Source: Phocaeicola sp. (GTDB lineage Bacteria > Bacteroidota > Bacteroidia > Bacteroidales > Bacteroidaceae). Taken from it: a stretch of 42,053 nucleotides of DNA. The stretch covers positions 1 through 42,053 of the forward strand of contig JARIAN010000110.1 of assembly GCA_029257865.1 (NCBI GenBank). Reading direction: 5' to 3'. The translations under genes and the position numbers were made by a program. Under the pieces are notes generated by a model. It was given only the letters and a program-made list of their open reading frames with translations, was not told where the DNA came from and did no database searches. Numbering within the stretch: position 1 is the stretch's first letter; every line of letters begins with the position of its first letter. This document shows positions 1 to 7,655 of this stretch, piece by piece.

Positions 1-60
1 TCCAATAGTTCCGGTTGTAAACAAACTACATAAGATAATTGTTTTGCTGAGAAAATTCAT
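1..60 (-). CDS. N-terminus of a secreted protein, cut by the window edge
   Basis: Twenty codons are visible on the minus strand, from an ATG at 60-58 running off the left edge. They read MNFLSKTIILCSLFTTGTIG, which has the charged start and hydrophobic core of a signal peptide, so the product is probably exported. A Bacteroidetes-type -7 box lies upstream at 144-151 and a hairpin at 100-127 would sit in its leader. Too little is present to name a family. Confidence 0.5.
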   Translation of the reverse strand, partial: MNFLSKTIILCSLFTTGTIG

Positions 61-99
61 TTGTTTGGACTAGTTAAGGTCATTATAATAAATATGGAA

Positions 100-127
100 G
101 TTGGTTTAAGTAATTGGTTAAACCAAC
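100..127 (-). promoter_or_regulatory. Leader hairpin upstream of the left-edge gene
   Basis: A perfect 10-bp inverted repeat (GTTGGTTTAA at 100-109 paired with TTAAACCAAC at 118-127, 8-nt loop) lies between the predicted promoter and the start codon of the left-edge gene. It has no T-run, so it is more likely an mRNA-stabilising or regulatory leader structure, or a protein-binding palindrome, than a terminator. Confidence 0.45.
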
Positions 128-143
128 CTCTTTTAATTGTTTG

Positions 144-151
144 CAAAGTTA
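144..151 (-). promoter_or_regulatory. -7 box of left-edge gene
   Basis: On the minus strand this reads TAACTTTG followed by CA, matching the Bacteroidetes -7 consensus TAnnTTTG. It lies about 85 nt upstream of the ATG at 60. No clear TTTG -33 element is seen. Confidence 0.5.
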
Positions 152-283
152 GATAAAAAATGGGATTTTTAACCCAAGTTTGATAGTCAAATATAAAATT
201 GGACATTTTTTTAGAAACTATAATGGAGCGATTCATTAGACTTTTTTTGTCAAGACTATATTGGTTTTCTTGTAGTTGATTGA

Positions 284-710
284 AAGTTTACTGACAAGAA
301 GTGGATTGACCAACTCAACATCAATCAGATTCGACGCTTCATTCGCATTAGGCAGAACATTCTGGTTGTCTAGTTGTCTACGGAAGAATAGGATAGAGCA
401 TGGTGGCTTTTAATTTTCTCAAGGTCGGACAGGAGATGTTCCACTGCAAACTCTTTCACATAAGGGGGGTATGTCTATCTTATCGGTAGTCGAATCAAGA
501 GCTCTGCCGGTGTGCTAGAACTTCAGATCCTGATTTGTTTCAATAGGTCTAAAGATAGAATAGTGACTTACAAAGAGAGGGGAGTTTGCAACGGAATTCT
601 GTGTCATGAAATATTCGGGCTTTAACATAGAGGATACCTACTTGTACTACAGAGGGTGTATCGTACGTCTGTTTGCGATAGTTTGCATTGCTTTTGTATT
701 TGATTTTTAG
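284..710 (+). pseudogene. Decayed IS4-type transposase remnant
   Basis: No open frame survives, but stretches in different plus-strand frames translate to pieces that resemble the C-terminal half of IS4-type DDE transposases. From 284 there is FTDKKWIDQLNINQIRRFIR, like the widespread 'KKWIDxLN...IRYxIRIR' block. Around 475-580 there are YLIGSRIKSS, ELQILICFNRSKD and YKERG, the last like the 'YKxRWxIE' catalytic-Glu block with the Trp lost. From 606 there is MKYSGFNIEDTYL followed by LFAIVCIAFVF, like the usual 'KSSGFNIEDTHLTD...LFAxVxIAFVW' end. At least two frameshifts and several stops separate the pieces, so it cannot make a transposase. Family assignment is from memory of the motifs, not a search. 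Confidence 0.7.
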
Positions 711-761
711 GTGTTTTAAAAAAAATAATAGATTTTATCATTATTGTAAAGTCCTTTTTTA

Positions 762-769
762 TATCTTTG
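762..769 (+). promoter_or_regulatory. -7 box immediately before the metal-cassette first gene
   Basis: TATCTTTG followed by CA is a perfect Bacteroidetes -7 box. It ends only 4 nt before the ATG at 774, so transcription would begin almost on the start codon. A weak ATTG at 743-746 is the only -33 candidate. Confidence 0.65.
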
Positions 770-773
770 CAAT

Positions 774-1214
774 ATGAGAACAATATATTTACGTAGCATA
801 TTTGTACTATTTTTATCTCTTGTCACCATTTATTGTGGTACAGGAGTTGCTTTTGTGCATATATGTTCCTCATATTGTCAAACTCAGAAAGAAGTCCGTA
901 ATGAGTCGTGCCAAAAAGACCAGACGGCAGTAGAGGGTGGATGTCATAGCACTAAACAGTCTTGTTGTCATCACAAGGTGTTCACCTCTTCTTGCTCTTG
1001 TTTAGATGTTTCTTATCAGATAGACTATTACTATCAGACTCCTTGCTGTTCATCTCTTTCTGTGACATTGTTTCCCGTTGAAACATTGTTTTCTATTGTC
1101 AGATTTTGCCAGCCTCAATGTGAATTGCTTTTATCTTTGCAGGGACCCAATGCTCCTCCCCGGCTGCATTATGGGCGTACATTGCTGGCTCTTCATTCCA
1201 TGCTTATTATTTAG
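774..1214 (+). CDS. HYC_CC_PP-type cysteine-rich exported protein
   Basis: A 146-residue protein with an N-terminal hydrophobic segment (about residues 5-27) that fits a signal peptide or anchor. It contains 13 cysteines, mostly between residues 21 and 92. It shows the three marks of the small Bacteroidetes family annotated as HYC_CC_PP: an HxC near the end of the leader (H29-I30-C31), a double cysteine (C64-C65, followed by two histidines) and a double proline (P128-P129). Such proteins are usually found beside TonB receptors. Here the next two genes are a TonB receptor and a periplasmic heavy-metal domain protein, so a role in binding a soft metal such as copper at the cell envelope is inferred, not shown. 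The -7 box ends 4 nt before the ATG and no other early Met is available. Confidence 0.7.
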   Translation: MRTIYLRSIFVLFLSLVTIYCGTGVAFVHICSSYCQTQKEVRNESCQKDQTAVEGGCHSTKQSCCHHKVFTSSCSCLDVSYQIDYYYQTPCCSSLSVTLFPVETLFSIVRFCQPQCELLLSLQGPNAPPRLHYGRTLLALHSMLII

Positions 1215-1331
1215 TAGAGAGAAATATACAACCGTGATTTCTTGAAGAAGTTTCATGAGGTAACCTTATCCTTTAAGGAGCAGGTTGTCTTATGCAAATT
1301 GATATGTCTAATAAATAACAAGTATTTTTGA

Positions 1332-3557
1332 ATGAGAATATTATTTACTATTTTATATTTTTTGACTACTATTTCTCTTTTCGCCCAGCAGACTTTAGTT
1401 GGAACTGTTACTGACACCAATTCTGAACCTATTCCGGGTGCCAATCTGATTTGGTTAAACACCAGTACAGGGGCGATAACCGATATGTCTGGCAATTTTA
1501 CAATCCACCGCCCGTCGGGTGCACGTAAGTTAGTAGTGAGTTTTACCGGATTTAATACAGATACAATTTCAGTATCTCCAGAACAAGAATATATTGATAT
1601 TATACTAACTGAGGGAATTGAACTTCAGGAAGTCAGTATAGTAGGTCGTAAAATGGGGCTGCAGAAAATAAGGAGTAGCGTGGCCAATGCAGATATGATT
1701 TCAGCAGACGAGTTGTGCCGTGCCGCTTGTTGTAATTTGGGGGAAAGTTTTGTGACTAATCCTTCGGTGGATGTGAATTATTCGGATGCAGCTACAGGTG
1801 CCAAGCAGATACGCCTTTTGGGACTATCGGGCACTTATGTGCAGATGCTTACTGAAAATATCCCTAACTTCAGGGGTGCATCGGCTGCCTATGGTCTGGG
1901 ATATGTGCCAGGACCATGGATGAACAGTATTCAGGTGAGCAAAGGAACCTCTTCTGTAAAGAATGGTTACGAATCTCTTACCGGGCAGATAAACTTGGAG
2001 TATAAGAAGCCTCAGGCAGCCGAAGCAGATTGGGTCTCTGCCAATCTGTTTGCAAGTACCACCAACCGTTATGAAGCTAATGCAGATGCATCTGTGAAGA
2101 TTTCTGATAAATGGAGCACCATGTTGTTGGCACATTATGAAAACGAGACCAAGGCACACGATGGAGATGGAGACGGGTTTGCCGATATCCCCCAAGTGGA
2201 GCAGTACAATCTCTTTAACCGATGGGCATATATGGGTGAAAAATATATTTTTCAGGCAGGTGTGAAGTTCTTGAAGGAAGACCGTCAGGGAGGGCAGGTA
2301 AATGGACATGGAGGGCACTCCATCCAAAATCCTTATCGCATCGACATGAATACAGACAGATACGAAGGTTTCATTAAGCAAGCGTATATTTTCGATAAAG
2401 CCCATAACACCAATCTGGCTCTGATTACAGCCGGAACCATTCATAAGATGGATGCAGTTTATGGAAAAAAACTATATAATGTGGAGCAGCAGAATGCATA
2501 CGCTTCGTTATTGTTTGAAACTGAATTTACCAAGAAACATGCGCTTTCTACCGGCCTAAGTTTGAATTATGACCGTTATGACCAGCATTTCCGTCTGACA
2601 AATCGGGAAGATGAGGGATTGACTCCAAAGTTGGATAAAGAAACGGCTGGCGGAGGATACGTGCAATACACCTATACCCCTAGTGAGCAGTTTACTTTTA
2701 TGGCTGGACTTCGAGGAGATTACAGCAGCAGATACGGATTCTTCATGACTCCGCGCGCTAATATTCGTTATGCTCCTAACGAGTATATTCATGTTCGTGC
2801 ATCAGTAGGAAAAGGGTATCGTACCAACCATGTACTGGCAGAGAATCATTTCTTGTTGGCTAGCAGTCGTAAGGTGGAAATTGCGGGCGATTTGAAACAA
2901 GAAGAAGCTTGGAATTATGGTTTGAGCCTAGCCACTTACCTGCCTGTTTTCGGCAAGACGTTAAATTTGAATGCCGAGTATTATTATACAGATTTCCAGG
3001 AGCAGATGGTAGTGGATATGGAGAGTAATCCTCATGTGGTATCATTCTCCAATCTGAAGGGGCGTTCTTATTCACATGTCTTTCAGGTGGAGGCTACCTA
3101 TCCGTTTTTTGAGGGTTTCAATCTGACTGCGGCATGGCGATTGACAGATGTGAAACATGAAATAGGAGGAGTGATGTATGAGAAAGCGTTGACCTCTAAA
3201 TACAAAGGACTGGTTACGGCTTCCTATAAGACCCCTCTCGGGAAATGGCAGTTTGATGGTACAGTGCAGCTGAATGGTGGAGGTAGGATGCCTTCTCCTT
3301 ATAAAACATCTGAAGGCAACTGGTCATGGCAAGAGAGATATAAGAGTTATGAGCAGTTGAGTTTGCAGATTACCCGCTATTTCCGTCGCTGGTCGATATA
3401 TGTTGGAGGAGAGAATCTGACAAATTTCAAGCAGAAGAATCCGATAGTCGGAGCAGACAATCCTTGGGGAGATACGTTTGATGCCTCTATGATTTGGGGA
3501 CCGATGCATGGAGCTAAAGGATATGTGGGAGTTCGTTTCAATCTGCCAAGAGAGTAA
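1332..3557 (+). CDS. TonB-dependent receptor, probable metal uptake
   Basis: This 741-residue outer-membrane receptor has a signal peptide (1-18, ending in LFAQ), a carboxypeptidase-regulatory-like domain (about 20-95), a plug (about 105-225) and a beta-barrel running to the C-terminus. The plug carries a cysteine cluster, C129, C133 and C134, which is unusual for TonB receptors and could hold a soft metal. An extracellular-loop stretch at about residue 275 is acidic (HDGDGDGFAD) and another near 323 is His/Gly-rich (NGHGGHS). It lies 117 nt after the cysteine-rich gene and 35 nt before the heavy-metal domain gene, so the three probably form one operon. Import of copper or a copper chelate is the best guess from context; the true substrate cannot be read from sequence. 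Confidence 0.85.
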   Translation: MRILFTILYFLTTISLFAQQTLVGTVTDTNSEPIPGANLIWLNTSTGAITDMSGNFTIHRPSGARKLVVSFTGFNTDTISVSPEQEYIDIILTEGIELQEVSIVGRKMGLQKIRSSVANADMISADELCRAACCNLGESFVTNPSVDVNYSDAATGAKQIRLLGLSGTYVQMLTENIPNFRGASAAYGLGYVPGPWMNSIQVSKGTSSVKNGYESLTGQINLEYKKPQAAEADWVSANLFASTTNRYEANADASVKISDKWSTMLLAHYENETKAHDGDGDGFADIPQVEQYNLFNRWAYMGEKYIFQAGVKFLKEDRQGGQVNGHGGHSIQNPYRIDMNTDRYEGFIKQAYIFDKAHNTNLALITAGTIHKMDAVYGKKLYNVEQQNAYASLLFETEFTKKHALSTGLSLNYDRYDQHFRLTNREDEGLTPKLDKETAGGGYVQYTYTPSEQFTFMAGLRGDYSSRYGFFMTPRANIRYAPNEYIHVRASVGKGYRTNHVLAENHFLLASSRKVEIAGDLKQEEAWNYGLSLATYLPVFGKTLNLNAEYYYTDFQEQMVVDMESNPHVVSFSNLKGRSYSHVFQVEATYPFFEGFNLTAAWRLTDVKHEIGGVMYEKALTSKYKGLVTASYKTPLGKWQFDGTVQLNGGGRMPSPYKTSEGNWSWQERYKSYEQLSLQITRYFRRWSIYVGGENLTNFKQKNPIVGADNPWGDTFDASMIWGPMHGAKGYVGVRFNLPRE

Positions 3558-3592
3558 GAAAAGAGATTCATGAATAAAAAAGAATAAAGACA

Positions 3593-3907
3593 ATGAAAAG
3601 ATTTTTGATTTTGTCGGGGTTGTTCCTGATGGGTGTGGGCATCCAGTTGTCGGCAAAGGAACTCCGTATGGTAGTTTTTAAGGTGATGCAGATGGAATGT
3701 CCTAATTGTGAAAAGAAGGTGAAGAAGAACATAACCTTTGAAAATGGGCTGAAGGGCCTGGAAACAGACTTGAAGAAACGTACTGTCACCATCACTTATG
3801 ATGCTGAAAAGACTTCTGTAAAGCAGTTAAAAGAAGGTTTTGCGAAGTTTGAATATGATGCAAAGGTTATCAGTGACAAGAAACTGGAAAATGATAGCGA
3901 GAACTGA
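3593..3907 (+). CDS. Periplasmic heavy-metal-associated (HMA) domain protein
   Basis: A 104-residue protein with a signal peptide (about 1-22) followed by one HMA ferredoxin-like fold domain. The metal loop reads MECPNCEKKV, with C36 and C39 forming the CxxC that binds Cu(I) or a similar soft metal in the CopZ/Atx1 family. There is no transmembrane segment after the leader, so it should act in the periplasm, receiving or handing over metal next to the TonB receptor encoded just upstream. It is the last gene of the cassette and is followed by a convergent terminator at 3952-4000. Confidence 0.8.
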   Translation: MKRFLILSGLFLMGVGIQLSAKELRMVVFKVMQMECPNCEKKVKKNITFENGLKGLETDLKKRTVTITYDAEKTSVKQLKEGFAKFEYDAKVISDKKLENDSEN

Positions 3908-3951
3908 CAGTAGTCTTCACAAATTCTTGTTTCTTCCTGTATGAGAAATGA

Positions 3952-4000
3952 AAACTCGCTATATAGTCGTTCTTAAAAGTGGATGCTATATAGCGAGTTT
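3952..4000. terminator. Bidirectional terminator hairpin
   Basis: A perfect 15-bp inverted repeat (AAACTCGCTATATAG at 3952-3966 and its complement at 3986-4000, 19-nt loop) lies between the convergent HMA-domain gene and the last gene of the Sus locus. It is well placed to stop transcription from both sides, although the T-runs are broken. Confidence 0.7.
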
Positions 4001-4026
4001 CTTATTGGAAAGAAAGTGTAACCTTT

Positions 4027-6417
4027 CTATTTCAGGCTAAAGTTAGTGTAGAGTTTGAAACTGTGGGCAGGAACTTTGATATCTTTCGATGTGATAGATT
4101 CTTTTTGTCCCTCGGCCATTACGTTATACCATTCACCCGTTTGAGGGAATACATTGTATACTGTAGCCTCTTGGTTGGTGAAGTTCCCGGCTACTATCAG
4201 TTTCTTTCCATCTACCGATTCCAGTCTGAGGTATCGTCCGTTGTCCCAGTCATTGCCTGTTACCTTCCATTCTTTGAACGCAGCCTGACTGAATAGAGTT
4301 TCATTAGCGTTGCGTAAAGCAATCAGTTTGCTATAGGTAGTGTATAGCTGATGGCGTTCCTTCACATCTTTGTATTCCCAACGAATCGGTTTGCGGTCGG
4401 TTTTATGGTCTTCTCCCGGGATGATGTTTCCTTCTTTGTTGGCATCTCTAGAAACATCATATCCTAATTCACCGAATTGCCAAATCATTTTCGGTCCGGA
4501 AACGGTAAAGAAGAATGCAGCATTGACTCCCAATTGATTCATGCGTGCGTTTAAGTTCGTTTTCAGCGGCTCTTGTGAATAGGCCGTTTGCTTGTAGGCA
4601 CATCTCTCTTCATCATGACTTTCCATATATCCCACCCAACCACCTTCTTTCATCGGGGTATTCCAAGTGGTCAGTCTGCTAAAATCACTGTTGTCTTTAT
4701 ATCCCATAGCCGACTGACAAAAAGCATCGTTCAAGTTTCTCCAAAGCATCATACCCTGTTGGGAAAGAGCAGATTCTTCTTCAATGCCAGCCAAGTGTTC
4801 GCATATCATGACAGCATGAGGATTTTTTTCTTTGATGGTCTTGTAGTAGTCGGTCAAGATATTTACACGCGACTGATCATATTTGGATGCTGAACTCTCA
4901 TCGCTTGTAGTATTGGTAAATCCTTTGGTCAAGTCGAAACGGAAACCGTCAATTCGATATTCATCAAGCAAGAACTTCAGGTTTCTTTTTACAAAGTTTC
5001 GGGTTAATGAGGATTCATGATTGAAGTCGTGGAATACATTATACGGATGAGGAGCGGTGACATTAAACCAAGGGTTGTTGGGGGCAGTCTGGTTTTTACT
5101 GCTATCCCAATATAGTTGTGCAAATGGCATACTTCCAGTAGCATGATTGTAGACTACATCAAACAGCACTGCAATATTACGTTGGTGACATTCATCGATG
5201 AATCTTTTATGCATTTCTGTAGTGCCATATGCTTTGTCCATAGCAAAGAAGAAGCATGGATTATACCCCCAGCTGTCATTCCCGTCAAATTCTTGTACTG
5301 GCATCAGTTCGATGGCATTAATACCCAAATGTTGCAGATAATCAAGTTTCTGGATAGCTCCGTTTAGGTCACCGGTTTCTGTAAAGTCGCGCAAATGCAT
5401 TTCATATATTATCAAGTTCTTAGGATTTTTGATTTTAAAATTGTCAACACTCCATTCAAACGGTTCTTTCTGTATTTTGAAGGTAGCTACCATTCCGATA
5501 GCTTGTTCCGGATAAGTCCTTTCAGCAGAAGGATAAGTGCTTGCTGGAATGTATTTGTCATTGTGTGGGTCAAGAACCTTTTCGGTGTAAGGATCTGCAA
5601 TTCGCATAGGTCCTTCAGCTTTAGTTCCGATATAATACTGGAAGCGATATTCTTTGGTTGGGTCCAACTCATTGATGGTAATCCACCAACATCCGGCTGC
5701 ATTGTCACGATACATTTGTGATTTTTCATCATTGCTTAGGGTCCAGTTGTTGAAATCGCCAATTACGTGTGCATAATCCTTGTGATTTCCTTCGGTATCT
5801 TTGTCGTAAAGAACCAAAGTAACCGAATTGTCTTTTTCATTTAGATTGATTCCGTCAATGGCTGCTGCTGGTTTGCTTTGTTCTTTGATATTGGCAGGAA
5901 CGAAAGCCGTAAACTGATTGTCGGTCACCTCCACAAACTGGTCCTGTTCGAATCCTTTTTTGGAACCATTGGCATTTCGGACGACTATGCCCAACTTGTT
6001 GACAGGGGTTTCTCCAGAATTAAACCATTTTCTGATAGTCGGTTCTAGAGTAATAGACCAAGTATTGTTGGCTATTCGTTTCATTTTACATTTTTCGATG
6101 TTTTCATTCCATTGAGCTTGGACATATTTCCAATGTCCTTCTTCTATCACCCCGATATGGATATATACATCTCCTTTATATCCATATAGTTTAGATTTGA
6201 CTTCAGCTTTAAAATAAACAGTGATGGGTTGGTCTGCGTCCAGTTGGTCCGATGAATAAGATAATCCCTCTTTGATTTCATCCTCTTCGTGGTTAGAATC
6301 ATGGCCAGAAGTTTCAGCTTCGTTTTCAATATGTTCGTCTGAGCAAGCCTGTAAAGAGAGTGAAGAAGAAGTGATAAGTGTAAAGGCCAGTATCCCAAAG
6401 AAATATGTTTTTTTCAT
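4027..6417 (-). CDS. GH13 starch-degrading lipoprotein with CBM48-like domain, in the susG position
   Basis: A 796-residue surface lipoprotein. The signal peptide ends at SLQAC (C25), followed by acidic residues (SDEHIENEAE), which is typical of surface-exported Bacteroidetes lipoproteins. An N-terminal beta domain (about 35-155) and a CBM48/E-set-like domain (about 175-305, with GDFNNW) precede the GH13 barrel (about 330-700). The barrel carries DVVYNH, GFRFDLT (nucleophile D495), CEHLAG (acid/base E540) and ESHDEE (D602). A WGYNP motif recalls the YNWGYDP of type I pullulanases. This architecture differs from the characterised SusG of B. thetaiotaomicron, so cleavage of alpha-1,6 branches as well as alpha-1,4 bonds is possible. 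I chose the ATG at 6417 because the longer frame would start inside the hairpin at 6436-6484 and would bury the signal peptide. Confidence 0.85.
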   Translation of the reverse strand: MKKTYFFGILAFTLITSSSLSLQACSDEHIENEAETSGHDSNHEEDEIKEGLSYSSDQLDADQPITVYFKAEVKSKLYGYKGDVYIHIGVIEEGHWKYVQAQWNENIEKCKMKRIANNTWSITLEPTIRKWFNSGETPVNKLGIVVRNANGSKKGFEQDQFVEVTDNQFTAFVPANIKEQSKPAAAIDGINLNEKDNSVTLVLYDKDTEGNHKDYAHVIGDFNNWTLSNDEKSQMYRDNAAGCWWITINELDPTKEYRFQYYIGTKAEGPMRIADPYTEKVLDPHNDKYIPASTYPSAERTYPEQAIGMVATFKIQKEPFEWSVDNFKIKNPKNLIIYEMHLRDFTETGDLNGAIQKLDYLQHLGINAIELMPVQEFDGNDSWGYNPCFFFAMDKAYGTTEMHKRFIDECHQRNIAVLFDVVYNHATGSMPFAQLYWDSSKNQTAPNNPWFNVTAPHPYNVFHDFNHESSLTRNFVKRNLKFLLDEYRIDGFRFDLTKGFTNTTSDESSASKYDQSRVNILTDYYKTIKEKNPHAVMICEHLAGIEEESALSQQGMMLWRNLNDAFCQSAMGYKDNSDFSRLTTWNTPMKEGGWVGYMESHDEERCAYKQTAYSQEPLKTNLNARMNQLGVNAAFFFTVSGPKMIWQFGELGYDVSRDANKEGNIIPGEDHKTDRKPIRWEYKDVKERHQLYTTYSKLIALRNANETLFSQAAFKEWKVTGNDWDNGRYLRLESVDGKKLIVAGNFTNQEATVYNVFPQTGEWYNVMAEGQKESITSKDIKVPAHSFKLYTNFSLK

Positions 6418-6435
6418 ATCAATTAAATTAAAAAA

Positions 6436-6484
6436 AGGATTGTCATTCATCAAATAGATAGTATCTGAAATGAATGACAATCCT
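6436..6484 (-). terminator. Terminator-like hairpin between susF-like and the GH13 gene (possible attenuator)
   Basis: A perfect 15-bp inverted repeat (AGGATTGTCATTCAT read on either strand, 19-nt loop) is followed in the direction of transcription by seven T residues (6435-6429). It begins just after the susF-like stop codon, and its T-run ends 11 nt before the ATG at 6417. That leaves no room for a new promoter after it, so the downstream gene must depend on readthrough or antitermination. Confidence 0.75.
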
Positions 6485-6500
6485 AGGTTAAGTTAGGTCT

Positions 6501-7637
6501 TTATTTTGCAAAGAATGCAAATCGTCCGGTGATGTCGTTGAAGTACACATCATAAGTACCTTTAGGGATTGTCATATTGTCTCCTCCAGGTTTCAAAGCT
6601 CCAAATGCATTGTCACCAATATTGATTTTATCTCCCCAACTATCTTTCCAGTCCTTATCAGCTCGGAATTTTATTTCTCCGTCAGCGTCAACTTTGAAGT
6701 TTTTGATGTACCAATTGTGTTCAGAAGATTGGAGTAGCAGTTCATCACCACTCCATTGGTTGAAGTTGCCAATCAAGGAAATAGATTGGAACACTTTGGT
6801 TTTTTGTACTTCTACTTTTTCCAACTTGTAGCTCATGTCAAGTAAATTGACCGTAAGCGTATAGATTCCTTTGTCGGGAGTTTGGATGGCTCCACCTTTT
6901 TCAACTAAAGTACCTTCAAGGCTAGTATCTCCATCTTTTGGAGTCCCAATAGCTTTGTCCCAATTGCCGAAATCGTTACATGAGATAAGTTTGAAGTTTG
7001 GGCTTCCATCAAGTTTTTGGTCGATAATGTTATTAGAAAAATTGGTTGTAATAGAGAAAATGTTTTTCTCTAAGTCAATAGGGTACAATGCACAAATCTT
7101 CTTATTATCATCCATAGACCATCCTTGTAAATTGCCTAGCAGATAATATTCAGGAACGATAACCGGTTTCTTTGGAGTAACTTTAATTTCGATAGGGTTT
7201 GATTCAATCAGTAAAGCCTGTCCGTTGATTATCATATTGATATTGGCTTTTAAGCAGATGGTTCTCTCTATAAACTCTTTGTTATACAGATGTTCAATAG
7301 CTTTTTGTAATGTCTCTACGTCAGTTTCTCCTTCAGATGTCACTTCAATCTTGCCCCAAGTCTCTTCATTAGGTTTTGAGATGAATGCTGAAAGATTGTT
7401 CAAAGTGGAATGTTCCACTTGGTTTTCTACTGTTGAGTTGAATAGTTTAACAGAGTTTCCTTGAACTGTTTCCAGATTAATACTCTCTACGGGAGTTAAA
7501 ATAAATTTAGAAACATTTGCCATATCTTCTTGTTCCCATTTCTGAGGAGCAGCTACCTCATCGTTGAAATCTTCATCACAAGATGAAAAGGCAAATAACG
7601 CGATGAGTAAATTGGTATATAAAAATGACTTTTTCAT
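6501..7637 (-). CDS. susF: SusF-like starch-binding surface lipoprotein (two binding modules)
   Basis: A 378-residue lipoprotein (AFSSC, C20, followed by DEDFNDE, a surface-export type acidic stretch). An N-terminal Ig-like region (about 30-155) is followed by two SusE/SusF-type starch-binding modules. The first starts near residue 166 (YYLLGNLQGWS) and the second near 284 (SLIGNFNQWSG). Both have the aromatic-rich strand typical of the family. Characterised SusF of B. thetaiotaomicron is longer (about 485 residues) with three such modules, so this version seems one module short. It would hold starch at the cell surface without catalysis. It lies 18 nt after susE. The name follows position and fold; it could equally be described as a second SusE-like protein. 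Confidence 0.75.
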   Translation of the reverse strand: MKKSFLYTNLLIALFAFSSCDEDFNDEVAAPQKWEQEDMANVSKFILTPVESINLETVQGNSVKLFNSTVENQVEHSTLNNLSAFISKPNEETWGKIEVTSEGETDVETLQKAIEHLYNKEFIERTICLKANINMIINGQALLIESNPIEIKVTPKKPVIVPEYYLLGNLQGWSMDDNKKICALYPIDLEKNIFSITTNFSNNIIDQKLDGSPNFKLISCNDFGNWDKAIGTPKDGDTSLEGTLVEKGGAIQTPDKGIYTLTVNLLDMSYKLEKVEVQKTKVFQSISLIGNFNQWSGDELLLQSSEHNWYIKNFKVDADGEIKFRADKDWKDSWGDKINIGDNAFGALKPGGDNMTIPKGTYDVYFNDITGRFAFFAK

Positions 7638-7655
7638 AGACGTTTAATATTTATA

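Noticed and set aside
2155-2190. EF-hand-like calcium site in the TonB receptor (DGDGDGFAD)
   Set aside because: It is a short acidic loop in a barrel protein; without flanking helices it is not an EF-hand, though it could still bind a cation.
1824-2444. 206-codon open frame antisense to the TonB receptor
   Set aside because: It is fully covered by the receptor coding region on the other strand and resembles no protein family.
6418-6480. Upstream start for the GH13 lipoprotein
   Set aside because: It would start inside the perfect hairpin and place 21 residues ahead of a clear lipoprotein signal peptide.
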